DNA of 64,000 nt from Butyrivibrio sp. AE3004 (GCF_000703165.1 NZ_JNLQ01000001.1:248001-312000); one strand, 5' to 3'; positions 43,093 to 53,618 are shown, counted from the stretch's first letter. Numbers and translations: made by a program. Notes: generated by a model not told the origin, from the letters alone.

Positions 43093-44247
43093 TCACCTCA
43101 ACCTTCTGTATGCTGTTTCAAGCATTCCTATGTTTAATGCTGCAAACAAAAGCAGGTAAAACGGCATTATCCATATGCCCATCCGCTCCTGAAGATGGCC
43201 AAATACAAGTGGCATGAATGTACTACCCATGTATGCTGATGCCATTTGGAGACCTATGACTGCTGCACTGTATCTTTTACCAAAATTGGTTGGCGCCATG
43301 TGCTGAATGGCAGGATACACAGGTCCCATTCCCATTCCGATAATCACAAAGCCTATAACTGCGACCATATAGCCGGTAATCGGAAGAATTACCATGACTA
43401 TCCCCAAAAGTTCTACAGCTATTCCAATCCTTATCATTTTTCTATCGCCAAATCTATCGGAGATAAACCCGGAAATAAGTCTGCCAAGCATAAGCCCACC
43501 GAACATCAGCGAACCAAATGAGGCAATCAGTTCATTCCCAAGCCCTGTTCTTGTTCCGGCAAAATAACTTGGTACCCAGAGAGCACAGGTTGCTTCTCCT
43601 GAACAATAAGCGTAAAAAGCTATCAGTGTAAGTATGACTCCGGGAACTTTTAAGGTTTCTCTTATCCCCGCGCTATCAGCTATTTCCTCATCCCGTTCCT
43701 GCTCGTTTTTCTTCCATAGAGGAAGCGAAAGAATGCATACCAAAAGAATACCTATCTGAACAAACGCAGTCCATCTGTATCCTTCATTCCATCTGGCATG
43801 TTTAAGAGCAAGTGCCATAATGGACGGACTTATAACGGCTCCTACTCCATAAAAGCAATGCAGAAAATTCATCACAGACCCTGAATAGTTGTTGGCAACA
43901 TAGTGATTTACTGCTGCATCAATCGCCCCTGCTCCAAGGCCATAGGGAATCGCAAACAAAAACAGCATATAGTACTGCCCGGAAATCGAGAATCCCAAAA
44001 GTCCCAGTATTGTCAAAAATATTGAAAATATTACAATCCATTTTGTATGAAATCTTTTTATGAATCTCGGACTATAAAGTGCGGATATTATAGTCATAAA
44101 TGATATTGTCATGGACACGTATCCTGCATAGGATGACGGGACACCAAACGCCCCTTGCATTACAGGCCATCCCGAACCCAAAAGTGAGTCCGGAAGCCCC
44201 AGACTTATAAAAATCAGATATATAACAGCCAGTAGTAAAGAACCCAT
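43093..44247 (-). CDS. Major facilitator superfamily transporter
   Basis: A 384-residue MFS protein with about twelve helices. Features are [17 protein letters not shown] in the first loop, the motif-A-like [21 protein letters not shown] between helices 6 and 8, and [20 protein letters not shown]. The layout resembles the fucose/sugar-type (FHS) or YfkF-like permeases rather than drug pumps. ATG 44247 follows GAAGGAGAG. Substrate unknown; the proximity to hcp may be chance. Confidence 0.88.
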   Translation of the reverse strand: MGSLLLAVIYLIFISLGLPDSLLGSGWPVMQGAFGVPSSYAGYVSMTISFMTIISALYSPRFIKRFHTKWIVIFSIFLTILGLLGFSISGQYYMLFLFAIPYGLGAGAIDAAVNHYVANNYSGSVMNFLHCFYGVGAVISPSIMALALKHARWNEGYRWTAFVQIGILLVCILSLPLWKKNEQERDEEIADSAGIRETLKVPGVILTLIAFYAYCSGEATCALWVPSYFAGTRTGLGNELIASFGSLMFGGLMLGRLISGFISDRFGDRKMIRIGIAVELLGIVMVILPITGYMVAVIGFVIIGMGMGPVYPAIQHMAPTNFGKRYSAAVIGLQMASAYMGSTFMPLVFGHLQERMGIWIMPFYLLLFAALNIGMLETAYRRLR

Positions 44248-44392
44248 TTCTGTCTCTCCTTCGTTTAAATAATTTCTCAACTTATTCTTGATTTGATAAG
44301 ATTATATCGTTTATTATTCCAGTAGTAATAGTATTAAATGTGCAATATTCTGTAAAATAATAGTACAATATCGTTTTTATTTTGGAGGACTT

Positions 44393-44731
44393 ATGGCACT
44401 TTCATATTCGGTTGATAAAGTTGATGAAGATGGGCGCGAGATGCTCACCTATGGTACAGCAGAATTTAACGTCTCTTTTACCAGACTTGCAGCCTGTTCT
44501 ATGGCCAAAAAGCTTGAAACAGGTATGCATCTGGACGCCACTTATTCTACTCTTGGAGAACGTGTTATCAACTACATGACTTACAAATGTGAGAATAATA
44601 TCCTGAAAGGTATAGAAAAAGCTGCCTTTAAACTGCATTGCAGTTCAAGACAGCTTCAGCGTATCCTTAATTCTTATGAAAACGATGGTGTTGTTCAAAA
44701 GATTGGAAAAGGATGCTATAAATTAGTTTAA
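44393..44731 (+). CDS. C-terminal half of a CRP/FNR-family regulator (HTH only)
   Basis: A 112-residue protein with GGAGG before its ATG. The C-terminal 65 residues are an HTH_Crp-type winged helix (LGERVINYMTYKCENNILKG, AAFKLHCSSRQLQRILNSYE, GVVQKIGKGCYKLV), as in YeiL-like regulators. The cyclic-nucleotide-type sensor domain that normally occupies the first 110-120 residues is absent, and the first 45 residues match only its final dimer helix. It is probably a truncated gene, though a short DNA-binding protein could still be made. Confidence 0.65.
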   Translation: MALSYSVDKVDEDGREMLTYGTAEFNVSFTRLAACSMAKKLETGMHLDATYSTLGERVINYMTYKCENNILKGIEKAAFKLHCSSRQLQRILNSYENDGVVQKIGKGCYKLV

Positions 44732-44744
44732 ATTTTATCTACTT

Positions 44745-46349
44745 CTACATTGGAAGGGTTATTTCAAACATAGTTCTTCCGCAGGTCTTATCACCATCAA
44801 GTAGGCTGATTTTCCCTTCGTGAGCTTCGACTATCAACTTTGCAATCGAAAGTCCAAGACCTGTGCCTTGCCCACTTGTTCTGGATTCATTACCTACCAC
44901 AAATGGTTCAAAAATATTTCTACGTAGTGAATCCGGAATGCCAATTCCATCGTCACCAAGCCTTATTACTATCGCTGAATCGGCTATGGAAAGAGATGCG
45001 TAAATTGTAGTCCCCTTTTTATTTGACTTAACGGAATTTGATATTATATTTTCAAAAACTCGTTTAATCTGAATCTTATCAAAGCAATACTCCACTCTTT
45101 CATCAGGTATATCTATTTCCATGAAAAATCCCATAAGATCAAGCTCTTCATATTTTAGTGCAAGATACTCTCTGAAATACTCACAGATATCACTGGTTTC
45201 TTTACTAAGGCTAAACTCCGGATGCTCAAGCTTTGAGTATTCATAAAAGCTGTTAATTAGTTCTGAGAGATTTTCAGATTTAAGCCTTATGGCCTCAAGA
45301 TATTTCTTCTCATCCTTCCTTGGGACTACACCGTCTGCAATAGCCTTGGAATAGCCTTGAATTACTGTTATAGGAGTTTTCAGATCATGGGATATGTCCG
45401 CAAGCATCTTTTGCTTTTCATTTTCTGCCTTAATTCGTAGTTTTTCACTTTCCTTAAGCCGATTGGCCATGTCATTATATGCATCTATAATTTCCACAAA
45501 CTCTCTTGGACCCGAATAAGAAAGGCCACTGCTTTCACTTCCTACAGAGAACTCGGCCATGGCTTTTTTCAACATATCAAGCGGTCTTTTTACCGCAAAC
45601 GATACTCTTAATACAAATATAATAAGTATTATTCCCATGGCAATTATAAAAAGTAGCAATACCGAAAAGATTACCCTTCTGTATGCCCCCGCCTCATTTG
45701 TGCTCTCATAAGTATCATGGACAAGCAGAATTCTTCTCTCCCCTCTGTTATCGGTATACTCATACTTTTGAACAAAAGTATTTTCTTCAAATCCACCACT
45801 TAAGAATTCAATCTCCTTTTCAGACATCTTTTTGCCTTCAGTCTGATTATCGGAATAGACGGTCTTTCTCGAAGCATCAAGAACTGCCACACTGTTAAGT
45901 GTATATTGTTCATCTTCATCATAGGAATATCTTAGTATCAGATACCCACCCGCAGCACCGTTTTCGTATATTTTTTCAAGTGCGTAAAAGGTTGTTCCAT
46001 CAACGGTTGGGATATACTCTAATATTTCATCTGTATAACTGTTATTAACAGCTTTATCACTACAGTACAAAACCTTCCCATTTCTATCAAGAATTTCGAT
46101 ATAACTTCCGTTACCCAGATATCTTTCCACCTGAAGTCTCTGGTAATTTTCCGATTTTAGATAGTCTTTCTGTTCTATTATCCTGTTTATTCCATAGTTG
46201 GACTGAATTTTTGCCATATAAAGGTTAAAAAGGCCAAATATTAAAAGCGCAGTAATTACAACGATCACCGCGAACATAATATAGTTCCCGGTGATCAATG
46301 AGTATAGTGTTCTTTTATTTCGTTTTACGGATTTAAATAGTTTTTTCAT
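44745..46349 (-). CDS. Sensor histidine kinase of efflux operon
   Basis: A 534-residue membrane kinase: helices at about 24-45 and 226-250 enclose an extracytoplasmic sensor domain; HAMP about 250-305; HisKA with the phospho-acceptor in ADISHDLKTPITVIQGYSKA; ATPase domain with N box NIISNSVKSNKKG, DDGIGIPDS and GQGTGLGLSIAKLIVEAHEG. It overlaps its response regulator by one base and is the last gene of a five-gene operon with an export pump, so it likely senses the pump substrate or envelope stress. Confidence 0.93.
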   Translation of the reverse strand: MKKLFKSVKRNKRTLYSLITGNYIMFAVIVVITALLIFGLFNLYMAKIQSNYGINRIIEQKDYLKSENYQRLQVERYLGNGSYIEILDRNGKVLYCSDKAVNNSYTDEILEYIPTVDGTTFYALEKIYENGAAGGYLILRYSYDEDEQYTLNSVAVLDASRKTVYSDNQTEGKKMSEKEIEFLSGGFEENTFVQKYEYTDNRGERRILLVHDTYESTNEAGAYRRVIFSVLLLFIIAMGIILIIFVLRVSFAVKRPLDMLKKAMAEFSVGSESSGLSYSGPREFVEIIDAYNDMANRLKESEKLRIKAENEKQKMLADISHDLKTPITVIQGYSKAIADGVVPRKDEKKYLEAIRLKSENLSELINSFYEYSKLEHPEFSLSKETSDICEYFREYLALKYEELDLMGFFMEIDIPDERVEYCFDKIQIKRVFENIISNSVKSNKKGTTIYASLSIADSAIVIRLGDDGIGIPDSLRRNIFEPFVVGNESRTSGQGTGLGLSIAKLIVEAHEGKISLLDGDKTCGRTMFEITLPM

Positions 46350-47053
46350 TATTCCTTATCAATCTTATAACCCAGTCCGCGTATGGTTTTGATATATCTG
46401 GGGTTATTTCTGTCATCCTCAATCTTATCTCGAAGCTTACTCATATGAACCATTAATGCATTTTCGTCATTTTCAAAATACTCTCCATTAATTTGTTCAT
46501 AAATCTGAACCTTAGTAAAAACCCTTCCGGGATTTTTCATGAGAAGCTTCATTATTTTGAATTCAAAGGGAGTCAGAATGATTTCCTCATCATTTTTGGT
46601 AAATCTCATTTTATCAGTATCAAGTCGTAACGCTCCAACCTGATAAATACTCTGTGACGCATTTCCTCCACCAAGATTATAAAATCTTCTGAGAGCAGCT
46701 TTTACATGAGCCACCAGTTCAAGCGGGTTAAAGGGCTTAGTCATATAGTCATCAGCTCCCATATCAAGCCCCAGGATCCTGTCGTTGTCCTGATTTTTTG
46801 CGGATAAAACAATTATTGGGATGTTATTATAGGATGCCCTTATTTTCTTTATAAGCTCATATCCATTCATTCCGGGCATCATTATGTCACATATAATAAG
46901 ATCCGGATTATTATTTTCAATAATTCCGAAAGCAGTGATGCCATCCATGGCAACAAGTATTTCATAGCCATCTTTTTCCAGATATAATCTAAGCAGTTCG
47001 ATTATATCCATATCATCCTCCGCAATCAGTATCATATTTTTATTATCACTCAT
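46349..47053 (-). CDS. OmpR/PhoB-family response regulator
   Basis: A 234-residue response regulator. Receiver domain 1-122 with acidic pair D13/D14 region (AEDD), phospho-acceptor D56 in LIICDIMMPG and K in LSAKNQD; DNA-binding winged helix 135-232 (LTPFEFKIMKLLMKNPGRVF, YIKTIRGLGYKI). It overlaps the permease gene by 8 bases and the kinase by one. Likely target: the promoter at 50820-50880. Confidence 0.95.
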   Translation of the reverse strand: MSDNKNMILIAEDDMDIIELLRLYLEKDGYEILVAMDGITAFGIIENNNPDLIICDIMMPGMNGYELIKKIRASYNNIPIIVLSAKNQDNDRILGLDMGADDYMTKPFNPLELVAHVKAALRRFYNLGGGNASQSIYQVGALRLDTDKMRFTKNDEEIILTPFEFKIMKLLMKNPGRVFTKVQIYEQINGEYFENDENALMVHMSKLRDKIEDDRNNPRYIKTIRGLGYKIDKE

Positions 47054-48320
47054 ATCTAAGAGCCTCTATAGGATTAAGCCTGGCTGCCTTGTTTGCGGGA
47101 TAAAACCCAAAAAAGACACCAAAAATCATCGAGAACAATACACATAATATTATACCACTTACGGATGCATTCCCGCTTGCTCCTAAGAATTTGGATGCAA
47201 TAAATCCAAAAAGCTCCCCTGTTATTATTCCTAATATGCCACCTATAAGGCATATGACAACTGCTTCAGTAATGAATTGAAGGCGAATATAGCCATTAGT
47301 AGCGCCAAGAGCCTTTCTGGTACCTATCTCCTTTGTTCTTTCTGTTATTGACACCACCATGATGTTCATCACCCCAATACCGCCTACGAGTAGTGATATC
47401 GCACCCACAGCCATAAAGGCATAGGTCTGGGTATTCAACATTGATTCCATGGACTTTATTTCTTCCTTCATACTATATCCATAAGCTTCATAAGCATCGT
47501 TATTGTCATAATATTTTGTATTAATATATTCCATGATTTCTGTGGCCAGACTTCCCTGATCTTCTCCTGTAGCCGCAATCACATCAAAGTTTTCATAGAG
47601 TTCACCCGATCTTGCCTGTTTAACCGCACATTTTAGCGGAATATACAACCCTGTCCGCAGATCCCTCTGGGATATCTTAGCACTATAGCCTCCGGCGGCG
47701 CTTTCCACATACTCGTATACGCCTACTATCGTATAGTTATAATATTTATTTTCAAGAACAGCCTCCAACTGTTTTCCCAGAGCTTTTCCTGTATCCCCGC
47801 CAAAGAGATTGTTCACCAGTCTGTCTGATACAAGAGCCACCTTTCTGCCGTCCTCCTGCTCCTTTGCTGTAATATTTCTTCCGGAGATTATCGTAAACTT
47901 TTTATTTTTTATACCCTCTTCATTCAGACCTTCTATGCTTACGTTTGCATATTTTTTTCCATTTTCGATCTTTGCATCCGCAATTGATCTTGACAGGGAT
48001 ATTCCACTTACCCTTCCACTAAAATGACCCTTTACATCACTTAGCATCTCCGGTGAAAAATAGTCCTTATCCTTCATTGCCCTTATATTTTCACTATATT
48101 CTCCCGTATCGTGATCAGGCTTCTGACTCAGGTAAAAGGATATATTATTGACTCCCATATCCCCCATCTGACTCATTGTGGAATTTTTCATTGCATCCGC
48201 CACATTCATAATTGTGATCACCGAAGCAATTCCAATTATTATTCCCAGCATAGTCAGAAATGTTCTGAGTTTATTTGCCAAAAGCCCCGACAGTGCAAGC
48301 TTTATGTTTTCAAGAAGCAT
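47046..48320 (-). CDS. MacB/YknZ-type ABC permease
   Basis: A 424-residue FtsX-like permease with four helices: one near 15-40, then a large extracytoplasmic MacB_PCD domain (about 45-270), then three helices (about 295-415). Signature pieces are LANKLRTFLTMLGIIIGIAS, MNIMVVSITERTKEIGTRKA and PANKAARLNPIEALRYE. It works with the ATPase and adaptor encoded just upstream. Confidence 0.93.
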   Translation of the reverse strand: MLLENIKLALSGLLANKLRTFLTMLGIIIGIASVITIMNVADAMKNSTMSQMGDMGVNNISFYLSQKPDHDTGEYSENIRAMKDKDYFSPEMLSDVKGHFSGRVSGISLSRSIADAKIENGKKYANVSIEGLNEEGIKNKKFTIISGRNITAKEQEDGRKVALVSDRLVNNLFGGDTGKALGKQLEAVLENKYYNYTIVGVYEYVESAAGGYSAKISQRDLRTGLYIPLKCAVKQARSGELYENFDVIAATGEDQGSLATEIMEYINTKYYDNNDAYEAYGYSMKEEIKSMESMLNTQTYAFMAVGAISLLVGGIGVMNIMVVSITERTKEIGTRKALGATNGYIRLQFITEAVVICLIGGILGIITGELFGFIASKFLGASGNASVSGIILCVLFSMIFGVFFGFYPANKAARLNPIEALRYE

Positions 48321-49005
48321 ATCTGTATCCTATCCTTTCATCAACAATGCGGCCATCCTTCAAGGTCAGTATCCTTTCTGTCTCTGTCGCAAGCTCCGGT
48401 GAATGAGTAATAAAAACTATTGTTATCCCCTGCTCTTCGTGGAGCTTATGAAATAAATCCATTATTTTTCTTCCTGTTGCAGAATCAAGCGCTCCAGTAG
48501 GCTCATCCGCAAGGATTATCGAGGGATTATTAACCAGTGCTCTTGCAATAGCTACTCTTTGTTTTTGCCCTCCCGAGAGCTCATCAGGATTATGAAGCAT
48601 TCTCTCCTTCATCTCCACAAGCTCTAGCAGCTCCATTGCTCTGTCCTTTCGTTCCTTTGCCTTTATCCCTGCATAAAGCATGGGCAGCTCGACATTTTTT
48701 AAGGCACTTGTCCTTGGAATCAGATTATAGGTCTGAAAAACAAACCCAATTTTCTGATTTCTTATATGTGAAAGTTCCTTATCAGAAGCATTACACACAT
48801 CAATACCATCAAGGAGATATGTTCCCTCTGTAGGCTTATCAAGGAGCCCAATAATGTTCATAAAAGTTGATTTTCCTGAACCTGAAGTTCCTACAATTGA
48901 AACAAACTCTCCCTTTTTCACATTGATATCTATTCCGTGAAGTATCTCTATTTCGTTTTCTGTTCCTATATTGAAACGCTTATATATTTTTTCGGCCCGG
49001 ATCAT
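48310..49005 (-). CDS. LolD/YknY-type ABC ATPase
   Basis: A 231-residue ABC ATPase with Walker [10 protein letters not shown] (39-47), Q-loop [10 protein letters not shown], signature LSGGQKQR, Walker [14 protein letters not shown] and H-loop FITHSPELA. The EPTGALDS end is typical of MacB/LolD/FtsE-type ATPases paired with FtsX-like permeases. It overlaps both neighbours by a few bases. Confidence 0.95.
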   Translation of the reverse strand: MIRAEKIYKRFNIGTENEIEILHGIDINVKKGEFVSIVGTSGSGKSTFMNIIGLLDKPTEGTYLLDGIDVCNASDKELSHIRNQKIGFVFQTYNLIPRTSALKNVELPMLYAGIKAKERKDRAMELLELVEMKERMLHNPDELSGGQKQRVAIARALVNNPSIILADEPTGALDSATGRKIMDLFHKLHEEQGITIVFITHSPELATETERILTLKDGRIVDERIGYRYAS

Positions 49006-50783
49006 TCCAAAGTATCCTCACTGTAGTCAGTGGTTGGTATAACCACCTTCATTCCTTCCTTAATTCCTTTTCCGTTTATTTCCACATAGTAATCTGTTTT
49101 AATTCCATAGGTAACATCTATCTTCTCCGTCTTTGGAACAGGATTTTCTCCTCCCGCATTTTCTTCTGTAGTACTTTCTCCTGTCACCACCTCAATATAG
49201 TTTTTGCCATCATCTGACTGTTGTATTACGGAATCCGGAACAACAAGTGCATCCTTCTTTTCCTGCTGGACTATTGTAATCTTAGCTGTCATCCCGATTC
49301 TCAGTCTGTCGGTCTTGTTTTTTATTGAAACCTCAATAGGATAATCATTGCTGCTTGAAGCTGTGCCCGATGACTGCTCAGTGCCCGAAGCCTCGCCTCC
49401 GGGTATAGGAGATACAAAAGAAACTGTACCCTCAAGAAGTTCATCTCCCATTGAATCTGTTTTTATTTTTACGGGCATTCCTTCCTTAACATCACAGATA
49501 TCAAACTGATCTACAGTAGCATTAACCTTGTAGCCCTTATCATTCTGAATGTTCATTATTTCCTTACCGTTGTCGTAAATAGCACCTTCCTTTATTCCCA
49601 CTGAGGTAACAAGCCCGTCACAGGGAGCAATAAGCGTTGCGCTCGCAATCTGCTGTTTACACTTTTCAATCTCCTGTTGCAGTGAAATATTGCTGGAAGA
49701 TTGTCCAAGCTCAGTACTCTTAATGCTATCCTTTGCATCAGCTAAGCTCTTTTCACCATCTCTGATAATGTCTTGTTGTGAATCCTTTGCCTTTGTGACT
49801 GAATCCTGTGCTCCATCAATTCCTTCCTTTTTCGATTTCGCATCTGCCTCAGCATTTGCCTGATCTGCCTTTGCATCAGCAAGATTACTCTTTGCATCAC
49901 TAAGTGCATTCTGATTTGATTCAAGTGCGCTTTGAGCCTTCTCGTTTTCATGCTTTGCTTTTCTCACTTCCTTCTCTGCCTTTTCAACCGCTGCTCTCGC
50001 ATCGTCAAGTTCTCTTTGTGCCTCTTCCTTTTGTGCATTAAGGTTCTCTACCTGATCTTCCTGCATTCCGTCCAGTTCGGTTTTTACCCTCTCTGCTTCA
50101 GTAAGTCTCTTTTGGGCATCCTCAAGCTTTTCCTGCTTTCTTTCGTACTTTTCAGCCGTATTTTTAGCATTTCCGCTTGCTTCATCATAAGTGCCCTGAG
50201 CATAATTAGCTTCTCCTGTTTTATTATCAACATTCTCCTGAGCGGAAGCATAAAGTCCATCAGCAGTACCGGAGGCATTGACAGATTTTTCATATTCCTG
50301 CTGTGCTCTATCCACCTCTCTTTGTGCTCTCTCCTGCTGAATTCTTGCCTGCTCTACTGCAGTATCATAGTTTCTTTTGGCTGTAGCCATTTCAAGAGCA
50401 TCCTTCTGTTTAGCTATTTCCAGGCTGTCCTCTGCTTGCTTCAATGCCTTTTCTATAGTAGATGTATCCAGTTCTGCAACCACATCACCCTTTTTTACAT
50501 GGTCACCTACCCTGACCTTTATGGATTTTACCTTAACCCCTGACAATTCACTTGTTACAGACTGGCTCTCAAGAGCTGCAATAGTACCATTTATGGAAAG
50601 TGATTTCTCAAGATCCTGTTTGGTAATATCCTCTGTCTGTAGCTGATTTTCATTATCTGCAGCCTTTACCACTGATTTTTTATAGATTCTTACTCCGCCG
50701 GTTGTTGCTATTGTAATAGTCAGAACGATTGCGGAAAGTATAATCCCTGCTTTCCTTTTATCCTTTAACTCTATTTTTTTCAT
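49002..50783 (-). CDS. MacA/YknX-type adaptor protein with very long coiled coil
   Basis: A 593-residue membrane-fusion-type protein. One N-terminal helix (about 10-30), a lipoyl half-motif (VKVGDHVKKGDVVAELDTST, with residue order as in HlyD family), then about 250 residues of coiled coil rich in Ala/Glu/Lys/Gln (ARIQQERAQREVDRAQQEYE), the second lipoyl half (ATLIAPCDGLVTSVGIKEGA) and beta-barrel domains. Typical YknX or MacA has about 370 residues, so the coiled coil is unusually long. ATG 50783 is preferred because GAGG precedes it; two in-frame ATGs lie just upstream. First gene of the operon. Confidence 0.9.
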   Translation of the reverse strand: MKKIELKDKRKAGIILSAIVLTITIATTGGVRIYKKSVVKAADNENQLQTEDITKQDLEKSLSINGTIAALESQSVTSELSGVKVKSIKVRVGDHVKKGDVVAELDTSTIEKALKQAEDSLEIAKQKDALEMATAKRNYDTAVEQARIQQERAQREVDRAQQEYEKSVNASGTADGLYASAQENVDNKTGEANYAQGTYDEASGNAKNTAEKYERKQEKLEDAQKRLTEAERVKTELDGMQEDQVENLNAQKEEAQRELDDARAAVEKAEKEVRKAKHENEKAQSALESNQNALSDAKSNLADAKADQANAEADAKSKKEGIDGAQDSVTKAKDSQQDIIRDGEKSLADAKDSIKSTELGQSSSNISLQQEIEKCKQQIASATLIAPCDGLVTSVGIKEGAIYDNGKEIMNIQNDKGYKVNATVDQFDICDVKEGMPVKIKTDSMGDELLEGTVSFVSPIPGGEASGTEQSSGTASSSNDYPIEVSIKNKTDRLRIGMTAKITIVQQEKKDALVVPDSVIQQSDDGKNYIEVVTGESTTEENAGGENPVPKTEKIDVTYGIKTDYYVEINGKGIKEGMKVVIPTTDYSEDTLE

Positions 50784-50819
50784 TCTTAACCTCATATCTC
50801 TTTGCATTTATTACGGAAA

Positions 50820-50942
50820 TCAGTATATTTAATCTGCATTAAGAAAACCTTATCCAAACCTTAAGATTTATTAAGGTTTGCTCTCAGCCTTGCTACATCA
50901 TGAAACCACAAGAAAAGACAAGGGAACTGCATATCCCTTGTC
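50820..50942 (-). promoter_or_regulatory. Leader of efflux operon: repeats and a terminator-like hairpin
   Basis: GACAAGGGA (50917-50925) pairs with TCCCTTGTC (50934-50942) and is followed on the minus strand by TTTTCTTG. If transcription starts upstream of it (a TTGACG lies near 51003), it would act as an attenuator. Between it and the adaptor gene CTTAA occurs three times (50840-50880), a possible binding region for the operon's own response regulator. The plus-strand GH3 promoter must also lie in 50943-51068. Confidence 0.45.
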
Positions 50943-51068
50943 CGAGGAATAATAATATATGCCTCCTTAATCAAACAATATTTGGTAAAATATAGTCGTC
51001 AAATAAAGTTAATTGGCAATATCATTTACAATATAAAACCATGAACCATCATAAGGGGGAAAACGCAA

Positions 51069-53618
51069 ATGAGTCAGCAAAAATATCCAGGAACAACTTC
51101 TCTTGAAATATCAGATAGAGAATTATCCTCCATGAAAACAGCAAGAAAAGCTGCAGCAGAGGGCATTGTTCTACTTAAAAATGATGGCATACTGCCGCTT
51201 AAAGAAAGTGAGAATATCACACTTTATGGCGGCGGAGCATCATATACCGTAAAAGGCGGTACAGGCTCTGGCATGGTAAATAACAGGAATAATGTAAATA
51301 TCACTGAAGGTCTTAGGGCTGCGGGTTTTAAGATTCTCAATGAGGACTGGCTTGCTGACTATGATGCTGAATATGAATCCTGCCGTGAAGCATGGGTTCA
51401 GAAAATATATGACATTGCAGGAACTATCGGAGATTTCGCAAAACTATACGATGCTCACGCATCAAACCCCATTATCATGCCCAAGGGTGGTCCCATCGTA
51501 AAAAAGGATACTGATATTGCCATTTATGTAATAGCCAGGGTCTCCGGAGAGGGTGCAGACAGAAAAAATATACCGGGGGATTATGAACTCTCTGAGGATG
51601 AATTTGAAACTCTTAAATGCATTACTGAACAATATAAAAAAACCATTGTAATTCTGAATGTGGGCGGAATCATTGATCTGTCCTTCATGGATAAACTAGA
51701 CATATCTGCTCTTGTTCTCATGTCACAGGCAGGTATGGAAGGTGGCAATGCCCTTGCTGATGTCCTTAAAGGAAGCGTTAATCCCTGCGGTAAACTAACT
51801 GACACTTGGGCCATGAAATATTCTGACTACCCCGGTAGTGCTGATTTTAGTCATAACAACGCAAATGTTATTGAGGAAAAATACTCAGAAGGGATTTATG
51901 TAGGGTATCGCTACTTTGATACTTTTGATGTTACACCCAGGTATCCATTTGGCTTTGGTTTATCCTACACAACCTTTGAATTTTGCCAGACTGAAATCTC
52001 CATATACGAGGACATAATAACAGTCAATTATAACGTGACAAATATAGGTGAAATTCCCGGAAAAGAGGTGGTTCATCTATATAGCTACCTCCCCAAAGGT
52101 GAACGCCATAAGGAAAATAAAAGGCTTGTGGCTTTTGCCAAGACAGGCATTCTAAATCCCGGGCAGTCACAGACTCTTTCACTCTCATTTTCCTGCTATC
52201 TCCTGGCATCCTACCACACAGCCAGGTCACAGTACTTCCTTGATGCCGGAAGATATATTCTTGAATCGCAGATATGTGATTCATGTGGCTATTTAAAGAA
52301 AAGGCGGGAAAGTGCCTTGCTTTTACAGAAAAAAACTGTGCTTTCAACATTAAGTCCTATCTGCCCTCTTCTTGATTCGCTTAAGGAAATGGTGCCATCA
52401 GACCCCGTGCCCCAAAAACGTGATGAGTTATCAGCAAGAACAGATAGTCCGACAGCCTACAAGCAAAATGATCCATATGCATTCACTGACATAAGCGATA
52501 TTGACATTGAAAATGCCGTCACTTCCTACATCGAAAAAGACAGGCTTTTAAGGGCTAACATCAAAAAGAACCACATTTCATTTAGCAAACAGGCCACGGA
52601 AGTTCTTGCAAAAATGACAGCAGATGAAAAAGCCAGGTTGGTCTGCGGTCAGCCCAGTGTTATGAGCGGTGAGATAATAGGCTCTGCGGCCATGACAATA
52701 CCGGGCGCAGCAGGAGAAACCTTTAATGGTCTAAAACACCTTGGCATCGGTCACCTTATTCTTGCGGACGGTCCTGCAGGTATAAGGCTTCAGAAGCATT
52801 ATCAGGTGAATCCGGAAGATGGCTCTATCTATAAGATGAACCGCTACGAGTCTTTAGAAAATCGTATTTTCGGAAAAGAATTCCTTCACCCTGAAGGTGA
52901 AGACCACTATATGTTCTGCACCGCTATCCCTGTTGGCACAGCGCTTGCGCAAACATTTGACGTTGCAATCATAGAAGAAATCGGTGATCTTATAGGCACC
53001 GAAATGGAAGAAATGGGCGTTCAGCTATGGCTTGCTCCCGGGATGAACATACACAGAAACCCACTCTGCGGAAGAAATTTTGAATATTATTCGGAAGATC
53101 CTTTAGTAAGTGGGCTAATGGCTGCCGCTATCACCAGGGGTGTCTCATCGCACAAGAACTGTGCAGTTACCATCAAGCATTTTGCCTGCAACAACCAGGA
53201 GGAAAACAGACGCGGAGTATCAAGCATAGTATCCGAGAGAGCCCTTAGAGAAATCTATTTAAAAGGCTTTGAAATCGTCGTAAAAGAAGCTGATCCTAAA
53301 GCTATAATGACTTCATATAACAAGGTTAACGGAGTGCACTCGGCTAACAACTACGACCTGTGCACCACAGCGGCAAGAGATGAATGGGGCTTTTCAGGTA
53401 TAATAATGACCGATTGGCTTACCACAAACGCAAATGGAGGATCTGCTGCAACAAAATGTATTGAAGCAGGTAATGACCTTATCATGCCGGGAAACAACTC
53501 TGACATTCAGGAGATTCTTGATGCCCTTGAAAAGAAAAAAGATCTGGCACTGTCCATGGAAGCTCTGGATACATGCTGTCACAGAATACTTTCTGTGATT
53601 CTTCAGCTGACATCCTAA
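51069..53618 (+). CDS. GH3 beta-glucosidase with permuted domain order
   Basis: An 849-residue GH3 enzyme in which the usual C-terminal alpha/beta sandwich comes first (AAAEGIVLLKNDGILPLKES near 30, to about 270), then an FnIII-like domain (about 290-400), then the catalytic TIM barrel (about 515-845). Nucleophile is D782 in GFSGIIMTDW; KH and NRR substrate motifs lie in TIKHFACNNQEENRRGVSS. This order is known for Butyrivibrio fibrisolvens and Ruminococcus albus enzymes and supports the taxonomic call. No signal peptide, so it hydrolyses imported beta-glucosides. AAGGGGGA precedes the ATG. Confidence 0.93.
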   Translation: MSQQKYPGTTSLEISDRELSSMKTARKAAAEGIVLLKNDGILPLKESENITLYGGGASYTVKGGTGSGMVNNRNNVNITEGLRAAGFKILNEDWLADYDAEYESCREAWVQKIYDIAGTIGDFAKLYDAHASNPIIMPKGGPIVKKDTDIAIYVIARVSGEGADRKNIPGDYELSEDEFETLKCITEQYKKTIVILNVGGIIDLSFMDKLDISALVLMSQAGMEGGNALADVLKGSVNPCGKLTDTWAMKYSDYPGSADFSHNNANVIEEKYSEGIYVGYRYFDTFDVTPRYPFGFGLSYTTFEFCQTEISIYEDIITVNYNVTNIGEIPGKEVVHLYSYLPKGERHKENKRLVAFAKTGILNPGQSQTLSLSFSCYLLASYHTARSQYFLDAGRYILESQICDSCGYLKKRRESALLLQKKTVLSTLSPICPLLDSLKEMVPSDPVPQKRDELSARTDSPTAYKQNDPYAFTDISDIDIENAVTSYIEKDRLLRANIKKNHISFSKQATEVLAKMTADEKARLVCGQPSVMSGEIIGSAAMTIPGAAGETFNGLKHLGIGHLILADGPAGIRLQKHYQVNPEDGSIYKMNRYESLENRIFGKEFLHPEGEDHYMFCTAIPVGTALAQTFDVAIIEEIGDLIGTEMEEMGVQLWLAPGMNIHRNPLCGRNFEYYSEDPLVSGLMAAAITRGVSSHKNCAVTIKHFACNNQEENRRGVSSIVSERALREIYLKGFEIVVKEADPKAIMTSYNKVNGVHSANNYDLCTTAARDEWGFSGIIMTDWLTTNANGGSAATKCIEAGNDLIMPGNNSDIQEILDALEKKKDLALSMEALDTCCHRILSVILQLTS

